Assembly: GCF_015277875.1 (NCBI RefSeq)
Contig: NZ_CP063814.1
Coordinates: forward strand, 1,550,001 to 1,614,000
DNA length: 64,000 nucleotides
Origin: Microbacterium luteum
GTDB taxonomy: Bacteria > Actinomycetota > Actinomycetes > Actinomycetales > Microbacteriaceae
Direction of reading: 5' to 3'
Shown here: positions 28,371-37,032 of the stretch, piece after piece
Numbering within the stretch: the first letter of the stretch is position 1
Layout: each line of letters opens with the position of its first letter
Notes under the pieces: generated by a model
What the model saw: the letters and a program-made list of their open reading frames with translations, nothing else
What the model was told of the DNA's origin: nothing
Databases searched by the model: none
Program-made: the position numbers and the translations under genes

Positions 28371-28403
28371 GAAGCCTCCACCTCCCAACAGGTGAGAGGC
28401 TTC
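28371..28403 (+). terminator. Hairpin, probable transcription terminator
   Basis: GAAGCCTC (28371-28378) pairs with GAGGCTTC (28396-28403), extended by ACCT/AGGT around a CCCAAC loop. There is no T-run. It lies 85 bp after the recombinase stop. Confidence 0.5.
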
Positions 28404-28440
28404 GGTCGTTCCTGGCATCGTGCAGCCCGGGGCGACACCA

Positions 28441-28506
28441 GCTCCCATCGCAGCGCGACACACACCGTGCGGGCCTTCGCCAGGTCGCAGACTCGTCGGT
28501 GGGAGC
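28441..28506. other. Structured element (nested inverted repeats)
   Basis: GCTCCCATCG (28441-28450) pairs with CGGTGGGAGC (28497-28506) with one G-U. Inside, GCGAC pairs with GTCGC, with a GGC-cttc-GCC tip. It could be a small structured RNA or the 5' leader of the next operon. Confidence 0.4.
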
Positions 28507-28562
28507 CACTTCCTCGGCATGCCGGTTGACCTGGTCCTGGCTAGCTCGAGGGACGGTCGCAT

Positions 28563-28766
28563 GTGACGGCGACCACAGCCGACGGCTCGGGTCCGTCTGG
28601 CATACCGGGGCGGGTGTACGGGCGTGGACGCCCGCCCCCACATCCTTCAGGGGGTCCAACGGTGGACACACTCCGAGCACTCGCGATCGTCGGCGCCTGG
28701 GTCATCGGCCTGACCGTGATCACGTACTGCCTCGCCGAGCTCGGTCGGGCCATGGGGATCACATGA
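28563..28766 (+). CDS. Small membrane protein
   Basis: Open from GTG 28563, giving 67 residues. The first 33 are Gly/Pro-rich and may not be translated: GTG 28662 has AGGGGG upstream and would give a 34-residue protein that is one hydrophobic helix (LRALAIVGAWVIGLTVITYC). It is coupled by ATGA to the next gene. Confidence 0.5.
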   Translation: MTATTADGSGPSGIPGRVYGRGRPPPHPSGGPTVDTLRALAIVGAWVIGLTVITYCLAELGRAMGIT

Positions 28767-28951
28767 GCCGCATCGAGGACATCGTCACCGACCAAGCCGA
28801 CCCACCCGACCGGCGCCCGTACGAGTGCTGGCACTGCGAGAAGCGCCATCACTTCCGGTGGCAGGCCGCCTGGTGCTGCGACGTGATCAGCAACGAGCTC
28901 GACGGCGAACCGAGACCGAACGCGCCGGGCATCCACCGAGGGGTCGACTGA
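28763..28951 (+). CDS. Small zinc-binding-like phage protein
   Basis: A 62-residue protein with CWHCEKRHHF and WCCDV, a likely zinc-binding knuckle. ATG 28763 overlaps the preceding stop. It lies upstream of the HNH gene. Function unknown. Confidence 0.65.
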   Translation: MSRIEDIVTDQADPPDRRPYECWHCEKRHHFRWQAAWCCDVISNELDGEPRPNAPGIHRGVD

Positions 28952-28952
28952 C

Positions 28953-29306
28953 ATGACCATCGCAGAGCAGGAGCCGCGCGCACGCCGATCCAACTCGCGG
29001 CGCATGCACATGCTCCGCCAGGAGTTCTTCGAGCAGGGCAAGAAGCTCGCCGCCGAGGAAGATCCCGCCGCGAACTGCTGGATCTGCACCGAACCGATCG
29101 ACTACGAAGCGAAACCCGGCACCACCCCCGACTCGCACGAGCTCGATCACCGCTTCCCCGTCTCGACTCACCCCGAGCTGCAGGAAGACCCCGACAACTT
29201 CGAGCACTCCCACAAGCTCTGCAACCAGACCCGCGGAGCGAAGACCCCGAGCGCCGGCCTCGGCACGGAGGTAGTGCCCGACTGGTGGGACGAGGAGACA
29301 TCATGA
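28953..29306 (+). CDS. HNH endonuclease
   Basis: A 117-residue protein with the complete ββα-metal layout: CWIC (residues about 47-50), SHELDHRFPV, then NFEHSHKLCNQTRG. HNH proteins beside terminase genes are required for packaging in several cos phages (established for HK97-like phages), and this one is about 850 bp upstream of the small terminase. Confidence 0.85.
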   Translation: MTIAEQEPRARRSNSRRMHMLRQEFFEQGKKLAAEEDPAANCWICTEPIDYEAKPGTTPDSHELDHRFPVSTHPELQEDPDNFEHSHKLCNQTRGAKTPSAGLGTEVVPDWWDEETS

Positions 29307-29572
29307 CCGCGACGGTGGAGATCTACACGCGCACCGACGGGAAGTACGCCTGGCGCCTCATCGCCTCGAACGGCAGCATCATCTCGAACGACGGCGGTCA
29401 GGGCTACGAGAACAAGTCGGACTGCGAACGCATGGCGCGGTACGTCGTGAACGGTAAGTACCGCGGCGCCAAGATCAAGACGGTGAACGACGGGCGACGG
29501 GCGAAGAAACGCCAGACACCGCCCCCGCCGCCGGCACCCCCCACGACTGAGGGCGCGCGCATCCCGCTATGA
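29303..29572 (+). CDS. DUF1508 (YegP-like) domain protein
   Basis: An 89-residue protein with one DUF1508 repeat: YAWRLIASNGSIISNDGGQGYENKSDCERMA. A basic and proline-rich tail follows. YegP-like proteins are small beta-rich proteins of unclear function. ATG 29303 overlaps the HNH stop. Confidence 0.78.
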   Translation: MTATVEIYTRTDGKYAWRLIASNGSIISNDGGQGYENKSDCERMARYVVNGKYRGAKIKTVNDGRRAKKRQTPPPPPAPPTTEGARIPL

Positions 29573-29877
29573 GCCGGATACGAATGCGTCGATCGCGCAT
29601 CCTGAAGCCGCTCCGCATCGTCGAAGCGCCTGGCCCCGTGATCGAGTACGTCGGCTTCGGCGGCACCCTCCGCACCGTCACCACGGACATGAGGCTCGGC
29701 AGGGGAGTCTGGCGCACCCCGCAGTACGGTCTACGCCGCGCAGCGTGGGACGCCGCCTTCGGGTACGTGTCTGGGTTCCGCATCCGCGACATCGCTTACT
29801 ACCTCGTGACCCGCTCCTTCTCTGAACGCATCGCTGAGCGCGTCATCGCATGGGAGCAGAGCAAGGAGACACGATGA
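29569..29877 (+). CDS. Phage protein of unknown function
   Basis: A 102-residue basic protein, coupled by ATGA at both ends. An Arg-rich N-terminus (MSRIRMRRSRILKPLR) is followed by beta and helical segments. Not recognised. Confidence 0.65.
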   Translation: MSRIRMRRSRILKPLRIVEAPGPVIEYVGFGGTLRTVTTDMRLGRGVWRTPQYGLRRAAWDAAFGYVSGFRIRDIAYYLVTRSFSERIAERVIAWEQSKETR

Positions 29878-30053
29878 GTGACACGGGACGAGGGGGAGTC
29901 ACCTCAGGGTCTGCCCACCGCACCATCGGTGACCATGACGGCAAGGAAGCGTACATACCGCTCAAGCCCGACAGCGACCGCAGCAAGGCCATCATCGCCG
30001 AGACCGCGAGACGTCTCGGCATCGACCCAGACCAGACCAACACCATCCCGTGA
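29874..30053 (+). CDS. Small phage protein of unknown function
   Basis: A 59-residue protein starting at ATG 29874 (ATGA overlap). The C-terminal half is helical (DRSKAIIAETARRLGI). It is the last gene before the terminase module. Confidence 0.6.
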   Translation: MSDTGRGGVTSGSAHRTIGDHDGKEAYIPLKPDSDRSKAIIAETARRLGIDPDQTNTIP

Positions 30054-30088
30054 AAAATCCAGCGATGGCCTAAGGGCCGGACCGGACA

Positions 30089-30114
30089 CCGGGGATCGCT
30101 TCCTCTCTCCCCGG
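30089..30114 (+). terminator. Hairpin between the small-gene cluster and terminase
   Basis: CCGGGG (30089-30094) pairs with CCCCGG (30109-30114) around a 14-nt pyrimidine-rich loop. It may end the upstream operon. There is no T-run. Confidence 0.35.
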
Positions 30115-30155
30115 GAGTGATGCGTGATTTCCAATCGGGGTGGGTGGTGCTCGCG

Positions 30156-30677
30156 ATGGCTACTCGGAAGCGGTACTCGGCGGCTGATCGGGAGCGTCTC
30201 GTCGGATTGGTCCAGCAGGCGCGCCGTGTCGAGCCCGGATTGTCGTCGAACGCGGCAGTTGCGCGGATTTCTGAGGCGGAGGGCGTCAAGCGGGACACGT
30301 TGCGGGGGTGGTGCCGTGCGGCGGCGTCGCCTGGTGACGGGTTCAAGCCGCAGCGTGCCGCGGTCGAGCGGGCGTTGGTGGCTACGGGTGTTATCGACAT
30401 GCCGGGCGAGGCGGTGCTGATCAGTCTGCTCCGAGACATGGCTGACGCGCTCGATACCGAGCCGACGAACCAGCTTCGGGTCGCGATGCTGTCGGCGCAG
30501 AAGGATCTCCGAGCGGTGGCTGAGGCGGCTCGTCTTCGAGCCGAGCGTGAGAAGGCGCAGGCGAGCCGAGAGGCGCCAGGGGCGGCGGAAGAGCCGAGCG
30601 TGGCTGGACGGTCGCGGAAGCCTGGCGACCCGGTCTCGCTGGAGAGCTGGCGCAGTGGGCAGGGAGTTGCCGGCTGA
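30156..30677 (+). CDS. Terminase small subunit (putative)
   Basis: A 173-residue protein from ATG 30156, with further in-frame starts upstream at 30117 and 30120. The N-terminal HTH-like region (RYSAADRERLVGLVQQARRV, then NAAVARISEAEGVKRDTLRGW) would bind the packaging site, and a long helix (EVAEAARLRAEREK-type) follows. The name rests mainly on its position 14 bp before the large terminase. Confidence 0.7.
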   Translation: MATRKRYSAADRERLVGLVQQARRVEPGLSSNAAVARISEAEGVKRDTLRGWCRAAASPGDGFKPQRAAVERALVATGVIDMPGEAVLISLLRDMADALDTEPTNQLRVAMLSAQKDLRAVAEAARLRAEREKAQASREAPGAAEEPSVAGRSRKPGDPVSLESWRSGQGVAG

Positions 30678-30691
30678 CCTGAGGAGGGCAT

Positions 30692-32416
30692 GTGGCGACG
30701 ACCGTGCGGCCCGAGTCGGCGGAGTGGTGGCAGACCGACGAGTACCTCGACGTGGTGTACGCGGTCGATCCCGAGGATGGTGCGCGGCATATCGGCGTGA
30801 CGGAGCCTCGGATCGGGTCGCTTCCGTTGCGTCCGTTGGACTCGTCGACGTCGCTCGGGTTCGAAGCGGTCGCTTTCGCGAGCGAGATGCTGAACGTACA
30901 GCTGTACCCGTGGGAGCGGGCGGCGCTGATCCGGGGTCTCGAGATCAACCCGGACGGCACGTACCGGTTCCGGCGTGTGCTGATCAGCGTTGCGCGCCAG
31001 AACGGCAAGACGCTGCTGGCTTCGGTGCTGGCGGCATGGTGGCTGTTCGTCGAGTCGGCCCGCCGGAAAGACCGTGTCCCGCCGTTCAAGTTCAAGATCG
31101 TCGGCATCGCTCAGAACCTCGACATCGCGAAAGAGCCGTGGAACACGGTGAAGATGTGGGCCGACCCGGACCCGGAGACCGAGGAAGATCAGGAGCTCGC
31201 GCTGCCGTGGTTGCAGGAGGCCACCACGAAGGTGGTCGACACGAACGGGGCACTCGCGATCATCGCGAGATCACGAGCGCACTACGAGATCCGTGCCGGG
31301 AAGAACGCCCGCGGAAAGCCCGCGGCGCGCGTCCTGATGGACGAGATGCGTGAGCAGAAGGACTGGTCGGTATGGAACGCTGTAGCGCACACCACGAAGT
31401 CGTTCTGGAACGGCATGCTCGTCGGGTTCTCCAACGCCGGTGACTCGTCGGCTGTGGTGCTGAAGCAGCAGCGCAAGGACGCGATCGCCGCCGACGAAGA
31501 GCTGCGCGCGTACATCGAGGAGGGTATAGGCCGCCTCGAAGAGTTCGCGAACACACACGATGTGACGCTCGGCATCCTCGAATGGTCAGCACCCGACGGA
31601 TGCGACCTCGACGATGTCGACGCGATCCTCGCAGCAAATCCGACGATCGGGTACGGCGCCATGACGGTGCAGACGGTGCTGTCGGACATCCGCACGCCGG
31701 ACTACCGCACCGAGTCGCTGAACCAGTGGGTGACGGTTCGCGTGAAATCGCACATTGACCCGCGAGAGTACGACGCGCGGTGCGTGCCGGCGGCGCAGGT
31801 TCGCCCCGTCCACGGTGCCCGCACCGTGTGGGGCGTGGACGTGTTCAACGGGATGTCGTGGGTGACCTCGGCGGTGGCGACAGAGTCGGGGAAGACGTTC
31901 CTGACGGCGCGGATCGCTCGCGCGGGAACGCTGTGGGTGCCGGAGTATCTCAAGGATCTGGCCGAACGGTCGGGTTTCTACGAGGTGGCGCTGCAGGCGT
32001 CGATCGGTGTCCCCTCTGCAGAGCTCGCTGAGCCTCTGGAGAAGCTGACTCTCGCGGGCGGGAAGAAGCTGATCGTGCACCGCCTTGGCGGTGGTGAGGT
32101 GGCTGCGGCGACCACGATGATCGGCCAGCGCATCCGTGACCGGCAAGTGGTGTTCGTGAAGCAGCCCGGCATCCGCCTCGCCTTCGAGGGCGGCGCGGCA
32201 CGCGAATACAACGAGTCCCACATCTGGTCCCGGAACCGGTCGAAGCCGGTCGATATCGCTGGGCTGGTCGCGATGAGCGAGGCCCTGTACGTCCATGAGG
32301 CGGTCGACCCGCCGAAGAACAAGCCCGCACCGTCGACCCCGCCGCGCGCGGCGGTGATCGAAGCGGAGTCCAACGCACGCTCGAACGACGTGAACCTCGT
32401 CGACGTGGCGTTCTAG
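30692..32416 (+). CDS. Terminase large subunit
   Basis: A 574-residue DNA-packaging motor from GTG 30692. ATPase domain: adenine-binding LYPWERA, Walker A-like ARQNGKT at residues 101-107, and an acidic Walker B region. The C-terminal nuclease region starts with WGVDVFNGMSWV (about residue 375). Full length, with no break. Confidence 0.93.
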   Translation: MATTVRPESAEWWQTDEYLDVVYAVDPEDGARHIGVTEPRIGSLPLRPLDSSTSLGFEAVAFASEMLNVQLYPWERAALIRGLEINPDGTYRFRRVLISVARQNGKTLLASVLAAWWLFVESARRKDRVPPFKFKIVGIAQNLDIAKEPWNTVKMWADPDPETEEDQELALPWLQEATTKVVDTNGALAIIARSRAHYEIRAGKNARGKPAARVLMDEMREQKDWSVWNAVAHTTKSFWNGMLVGFSNAGDSSAVVLKQQRKDAIAADEELRAYIEEGIGRLEEFANTHDVTLGILEWSAPDGCDLDDVDAILAANPTIGYGAMTVQTVLSDIRTPDYRTESLNQWVTVRVKSHIDPREYDARCVPAAQVRPVHGARTVWGVDVFNGMSWVTSAVATESGKTFLTARIARAGTLWVPEYLKDLAERSGFYEVALQASIGVPSAELAEPLEKLTLAGGKKLIVHRLGGGEVAAATTMIGQRIRDRQVVFVKQPGIRLAFEGGAAREYNESHIWSRNRSKPVDIAGLVAMSEALYVHEAVDPPKNKPAPSTPPRAAVIEAESNARSNDVNLVDVAF

Positions 32417-32433
32417 TCGAGGAGGTGAACGGC

Positions 32434-33873
32434 GTGCCGGAGAAGGGCTACCAGGTCGACGCGAAGATCCCCGGATGGGCATCGATGGTCGAGGAGACCA
32501 ACGAGACCAACCCGGAGTTGATGTGGCCGAAGTCCAACATCCTGTTCGACCGGATGCGCTCCGAGGACTCGCAGGTCGGGTCGGTGCTCCGCGCCGTCAC
32601 TCTTCCCGTGATGCGCACCGGGTGGATGATCGACCCTGCTGGAGCGCCACGCGAAGTCGTCGAGGACATCGCACGAAACCTGAACCTGCCGATCAAGGGC
32701 GAAGATCCAGTCGCGCAGCCGCGAACCCGCGGACGGTTCTCGTGGACGGAACACCTGCGGCTCGCGCTGCTGTGTCTCGTGTTCGGACATGCGTTCTTCG
32801 AGCAGGTCTACGAGTTCGATGAGGCATCCGGGCGGCACCGGCTGCACAAGCTCGCCTACCGTCCGCCGCGTACCATCTCGAAGATCGCCGTGAAGCGCGA
32901 CGGTGGGCTCGACTACATCGAGCAGGGTTTTCACGGCAGCAAGCTCGTAAAGCTGACCGTCGATGAGCTGGTCGTCTACGTCAACGAGCGTGAAGGCGGA
33001 AACTGGCTCGGCCGCTCCGTGCTCCGCCCGGCGTACAAGAACTGGCTCCTGAAGGACCGCCTGCTGCGCATCCAGGCGCTCGTCGCCGAACGCAACGGCC
33101 TCGGGCTTCCCGTGTACACCGGCGCCCCCGTCCCGGACCAGTACGACGAGACGAAGATCGACGAATGGATCAAGACCCAGCAGGAAGACGGGCTCGGGAT
33201 CGCGCGCGGGCTGCGCGCGGGGGAGACTGCGGGGGCGTCGATTCCTCATGGCGCGAAGATGGAGCTTCTCGGTGTGGCGGGGAAGCTCCCCGACACCGGT
33301 CCGATGATCCAGTACCACGACGAGCAGATCGCTCGCGCGGTGCTCGCCCACTTCCTGAACCTCGGCTCCGAGACCGGATCGTGGGCTCTCGGGACCACGT
33401 TCGCGGAGTTCTTCACCGGTTCGCTGAATGCTGTGGCGCAGCACATCGCCGACGTCACGCAGCAGCACGTCGTCGAGGACATCGTCGACAAGAACTGGGG
33501 CATTGAGGTGCCGGCGCCTCGAATCGTCGCCAACGCGATCGGTGCCGAACAGCCAGCGACTGCCGAGGCCATCCGAGCTCTCATCGAGGCCGGCGCTGTC
33601 GTGCCTGACGAAAAGCTCGAGGCATGGACTCGCGAGCGGTGGGGGATGCCAGTCAAGGCGCAGAGCGCCGCGGGCGAGGTGGCCGGCATGTCGCCGGCAG
33701 AGGCCGCGAGGTTCGTCGCTGAGGTGTCTCAGAAGGTCTACCTCGCCGTGGTCAACGGGGTGTTGAGCGTCGAGGAAGGCAGACAGGTCCTGCAGTCGGC
33801 AGGAGCCATGATCGACCCCGCAACGGTCCCGAGCCGTGGCGGCCAGCAGAGCGCCCCAGAGGAGGCAGCATGA
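32434..33873 (+). CDS. Portal protein
   Basis: A 479-residue phage portal of the DUF935-like type. GTG 32434 has GGAGG 8 nt upstream and is preferred over GTG 32425. It contains SQVGSVLRAVTLPVMRTGWMIDP at the N-terminus and a middle with DELVVYVNEREGGNWLGRSVLRPAY. The dodecameric portal forms the DNA entry vertex and docks terminase. Confidence 0.88.
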   Translation: MPEKGYQVDAKIPGWASMVEETNETNPELMWPKSNILFDRMRSEDSQVGSVLRAVTLPVMRTGWMIDPAGAPREVVEDIARNLNLPIKGEDPVAQPRTRGRFSWTEHLRLALLCLVFGHAFFEQVYEFDEASGRHRLHKLAYRPPRTISKIAVKRDGGLDYIEQGFHGSKLVKLTVDELVVYVNEREGGNWLGRSVLRPAYKNWLLKDRLLRIQALVAERNGLGLPVYTGAPVPDQYDETKIDEWIKTQQEDGLGIARGLRAGETAGASIPHGAKMELLGVAGKLPDTGPMIQYHDEQIARAVLAHFLNLGSETGSWALGTTFAEFFTGSLNAVAQHIADVTQQHVVEDIVDKNWGIEVPAPRIVANAIGAEQPATAEAIRALIEAGAVVPDEKLEAWTRERWGMPVKAQSAAGEVAGMSPAEAARFVAEVSQKVYLAVVNGVLSVEEGRQVLQSAGAMIDPATVPSRGGQQSAPEEAA

Positions 33874-35135
33874 CCGAGAAGCGGGATACCCGGTACTGGG
33901 GCGATCGCACCCCGCCGGAGAACAAGGTGGAGTTCTTCAACGCCATCACTACGCCTTCGCCCACAACCGAGGGCGCCACGATCGCGACGATCCGTATGTA
34001 CGGGCCGATCGACTCGTGGGGCGGATGGTGGGGCATCAGCGCGGCGGACGTCTCCGCCGTCATCGACGAGCTCCCCGAATCGGTCGAGCAGATCGTGCTC
34101 CGGATCAACTCGCCCGGCGGGGAGATCTTCGAAGCGTCGACGATCCTCAACATGCTCTCCGCACACAAGGCAACGGTGACCGCCGTAGGAGACGGGCTGG
34201 TCGCATCGGCGGCGTCTTACATCATGGCCGGCTGTGACGAGGCCGTGATGTCTCCCGGATCCGCGATGATGATCCACTCCCCGCTGTCGATCGTGTGGGG
34301 CAACGCCGAGGACATGCGGAAGACCGCGAACCTGCTCGACACTCTCGAGCGCTCCATCGTCGAGATCTACACCGCGAAGGCGGGCGAGAAGGACTGGGCG
34401 GCGCTCCTTGCCGCGGACACGTGGCTGACGCCGACCGAAGCGGTCGAGCTCGGGCTCGCCGATCGGACGGGCATCGTCAAGGACGCCGGCCCGGTCCGCA
34501 CAGCAGGCGACGAGGACGACCTGGTCATCATTCAGCTCGATCCCGACCTGGACGACTCGGCGGATGCTCGCGCGACCCGTCTCACCGGAGCCGCAGCCGT
34601 GGCTCTGATCAACAAGCTCCCGGCAACCGAGCCGGGTGAACCGAAGAAGGAGGACGTCATGGCTTATGACGAACTGAAGGCGCAGATGCGCAACCGGCTC
34701 GGTGTGAACGATGCCGACGCCTCGGACGAGACGCTGATCCAGGCGCTCGACCAGGTGCTCGAGGAGCAGGGAACGGAGCCCCAGGCTTCCGCGCTCCCCG
34801 AGGGTGTCGTCGCCATCGACAAGTCGGTGCTGGAGGAGCTGCAGGCGAAGGCGAGCCGCGGCGAGGCCGCAGCCGCCCAGCAGGACAGCGACCGACGCGA
34901 CGGTCTGATCAAGGACGCCCTGCGCGCGGGGAAGATCACCGCCGCATCGCAGCAGAAGTGGCGCACCATGCTCGACCGCGACGAGGAAGGCACCAAGGGG
35001 CTCCTCGCCGACATGGCGGCCGGCAGCGCCGTCAACGTCACCGAGAAGGGTGAGTCCGACGGTGTCCTCGACGCCGATGAGGACCTGTACAACCGCACGA
35101 TCGGGAAGAACAAGACCAAGGAGGAGGTGGCCTGA
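33870..35135 (+). CDS. ClpP-type head maturation protease fused to scaffold domain
   Basis: A 421-residue protein. Residues about 35-205 form an S14 ClpP fold with INSPGGEIFEAST (81-84 SPGG), nucleophile Ser113 in GLVASAASYI and His136 in MMIHSPLS. The C-terminal part (about 264-421) is helical and charged, like a scaffold. An internal start at 34659 with its own GGAGG can make the scaffold alone. Overlaps the portal stop by ATGA. Confidence 0.9.
   Translation: MTEKRDTRYWGDRTPPENKVEFFNAITTPSPTTEGATIATIRMYGPIDSWGGWWGISAADVSAVIDELPESVEQIVLRINSPGGEIFEASTILNMLSAHKATVTAVGDGLVASAASYIMAGCDEAVMSPGSAMMIHSPLSIVWGNAEDMRKTANLLDTLERSIVEIYTAKAGEKDWAALLAADTWLTPTEAVELGLADRTGIVKDAGPVRTAGDEDDLVIIQLDPDLDDSADARATRLTGAAAVALINKLPATEPGEPKKEDVMAYDELKAQMRNRLGVNDADASDETLIQALDQVLEEQGTEPQASALPEGVVAIDKSVLEELQAKASRGEAAAAQQDSDRRDGLIKDALRAGKITAASQQKWRTMLDRDEEGTKGLLADMAAGSAVNVTEKGESDGVLDADEDLYNRTIGKNKTKEEVA
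34659..35135 (+). CDS. Nested scaffolding protein (in-frame internal start)
   Basis: 158 residues, translated from ATG 34659 inside the protease gene and in the same frame. GGAGGACGTC directly precedes the ATG. The product is acidic and helical (ADASDETLIQALDQVLEEQG). This mirrors the lambda C/Nu3 arrangement, in which the scaffold is the C-terminal part of the protease gene. Confidence 0.6.
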   Translation: MAYDELKAQMRNRLGVNDADASDETLIQALDQVLEEQGTEPQASALPEGVVAIDKSVLEELQAKASRGEAAAAQQDSDRRDGLIKDALRAGKITAASQQKWRTMLDRDEEGTKGLLADMAAGSAVNVTEKGESDGVLDADEDLYNRTIGKNKTKEEVA

Positions 35136-35500
35136 TGGCCGACTACCTGCCCCGGCACACTCCGGGAACCGCTGTCACCCGCACCGCTTCGGCGGCTGTC
35201 ACGGGTGGTCGTCTCGTCGTCGCCTCGGGCGCCGACACCGTCGCACACGCTGGTGCCGATGCGGCAAACGTGGTCGGGGTCGCCGGCTTCGACGCCGCGA
35301 ACGGCGAAGCCGTGACGGTCTACACCCGCCCCACGGGTGTGCACCCCCTGGTCGCCTCCGCGGCGATCGCAGCGGGCGCTCAGGTGATCTCCGCCGCCAC
35401 CGGCAAGGTCGCAACCATCGGTGCCGGCGAGAACCCGATCGGGATCGCGCTGACCGCCGCCTCCGCCGACAACGACGTCATCGACGTCCAGTTCGTCTGA
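35135..35500 (+). CDS. DUF2190-like capsid decoration protein
   Basis: A 121-residue, Ala/Gly/Val-rich beta protein, typical of head-stabilising trimers between scaffold and major capsid genes. Its ATG overlaps the protease stop. No cysteines. Confidence 0.8.
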   Translation: MADYLPRHTPGTAVTRTASAAVTGGRLVVASGADTVAHAGADAANVVGVAGFDAANGEAVTVYTRPTGVHPLVASAAIAAGAQVISAATGKVATIGAGENPIGIALTAASADNDVIDVQFV

Positions 35501-35519
35501 CGCAAGGGAGAAGGAAACT

Positions 35520-36443
35520 ATGGCGTCTTACACCTACCCCACGGGGCACCCGTCGGGAACCCTCACCGTCGATGAAGCACGTCTCGTTCTCGGCTCGTCG
35601 GCGGTCGTCGCCCGCGCGCTCGCGGACATCATGGAGATGTCCTTCATCGGCGACTACCTGCTGCAGGACCGCCTCGACGCGGCCGCGGGCGGTGTTTTCT
35701 ACGAGAGCATCGAGTCCGCGTTCGCCCCGACCGAGTCGGAGATCGTGGCGCCGGGCGCCGGGTACCCGAAGGTCGTCCTCCCCGAGGGCACCATCGAGGC
35801 AGCCCGCGCGGTGACCCGTGGTCTCACCACGGATGTCACCGACAAGAAGCTCGCCGAGCGCGGCGGGTCGGTGCTCAGCCGAGCTCTCCGCATCCTCGCG
35901 AACACGGTGATCCGTGACGTCGACACCGTCACGATGGGCGTGATCTCGTCCGTCGTTTCGTCGACGTTCGCTTCCCCCGGCGGCGCGTGGGACTCGGCCG
36001 GTGATGTCGTCCGAGCACTCACGGACATCCGCACTCAGCGGGCCAACCTCGGACTCGGCATCGACCTGAACACGGTCGTCCTGTCGCCGTCGGACTACGC
36101 CACCCTGATCGGCATGTTCATCAACGACGGCGCTCTGCCCCGCGAGGCGCAGAACCCCGCCACCACCGGCGGTGTCCCGCTGAACCTCTACGGGTACAAC
36201 TGGGTAACCTCGCCGTTCTACACCGGCTCGAACCCGCTGTTCGTGGACCGGGAGATGCTCGGCGGCATGGCCGACCAGACCGGCATCTCGCCGGACTGGA
36301 CCTCCTACGGAGAGTTCGGAATCGAGGCACAGTCGGACCGCAAGACCGGCTACGACAAGTGGACGGTCGGCGCACGCCGCATCACCGTTCCGGTGGTCCT
36401 CGAGCCGAACGCCGGCGTGCAGATCACCTCGACCGGACTCTGA
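35520..36443 (+). CDS. Major capsid protein
   Basis: A 307-residue HK97-fold-like capsid subunit by position and composition. Segments VDEARLVLGSSAVVARALADIMEMS at the N-terminus and NTVVLSPSDYATLIG in the middle are consistent with phage coat proteins. The ribosome site is AGGGAGAAGG. No long N-terminal delta domain is present, consistent with a separate scaffold. Confidence 0.85.
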   Translation: MASYTYPTGHPSGTLTVDEARLVLGSSAVVARALADIMEMSFIGDYLLQDRLDAAAGGVFYESIESAFAPTESEIVAPGAGYPKVVLPEGTIEAARAVTRGLTTDVTDKKLAERGGSVLSRALRILANTVIRDVDTVTMGVISSVVSSTFASPGGAWDSAGDVVRALTDIRTQRANLGLGIDLNTVVLSPSDYATLIGMFINDGALPREAQNPATTGGVPLNLYGYNWVTSPFYTGSNPLFVDREMLGGMADQTGISPDWTSYGEFGIEAQSDRKTGYDKWTVGARRITVPVVLEPNAGVQITSTGL

Positions 36444-36456
36444 GGAGGCTGAGCTG

Positions 36457-36645
36457 ATGGCGAAGCACAAGATCACCAACGGCGCGGTCGTTCTCGCATC
36501 GGCGTCGAGCAGCCGGGTGTATCTCTACGCCCCGGCGATCGTCGAGTCGGACGACTACACCCAGGACAGCGTGAAGCACGCCGTGTCCGCAGGGCTGCTC
36601 GAACCGATCGAGGCGAAAGCCTCGAACGCAACGGCCAAGAAGTAA
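36457..36645 (+). CDS. Small head protein
   Basis: A 62-residue protein between the capsid and connector genes. A beta-rich core (KITNGAVVLASASSSRVYLY) and a basic C-terminus. The role is inferred from position only. Confidence 0.65.
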   Translation: MAKHKITNGAVVLASASSSRVYLYAPAIVESDDYTQDSVKHAVSAGLLEPIEAKASNATAKK

Positions 36646-36666
36646 GACGAGAGGGGGCGATGATCC

Positions 36667-37032
36667 GTGGCCTACATCCACTCCGACATCGGTTCGGATG
36701 AGCCCAAGGCGCGTCGCGTGCTCGCACGCGCACGGGTCATCGCCCCCTGCATCTTCACTCTCCCCGCAGGTAGCGAAGAATGGAAAGACGGCCAGGCGAT
36801 CCTGCAGGCCGTCTTCGCGGAGGTGCCCAAGACGGGCACCCGCCGCACCCGGACGCTGTCCCGCAACGGCACCTCAATGTCGTTCGAGGCGTCCGGGATG
36901 TTCACGATCGACGAGATCGAGTCCCTCCGAGGCTTGTGCACGCCGCCACCGGTGGCGACTGGCGCCCCGGTGGGATCATTCCCCACCGGCGGAGTCGTGA
37001 ACCGACTTTGGCCGGCAGGGGAGGACGCCTGA
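36667..37032 (+). CDS. Head-tail connector protein (adaptor)
   Basis: A 121-residue protein from GTG 36667, in the position of the gp6/gp15-type adaptor. An N-terminal helical segment (EPKARRVLARARVIAP) is visible. Its stop overlaps the next start (TGATG). Confidence 0.7.
   Translation: MAYIHSDIGSDEPKARRVLARARVIAPCIFTLPAGSEEWKDGQAILQAVFAEVPKTGTRRTRTLSRNGTSMSFEASGMFTIDEIESLRGLCTPPPVATGAPVGSFPTGGVVNRLWPAGEDA

Larger units (their letters stand above)
28287..28562. other. 276-bp non-coding block with hairpins
   Basis: No convincing gene on either strand. It holds a TAGGGT/ACCCTA inverted element (28339-28367), a strong hairpin (28371-28403) and a nested-stem element (28441-28506). It separates the early operon ending in the recombinase from the late-side genes. 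Confidence 0.55.

Noticed and set aside
28441..28506. A tRNA in the structured element
   Set aside because: The outer arms look like an acceptor stem, but there is no TTC-type T-loop and no anticodon arm on either strand.
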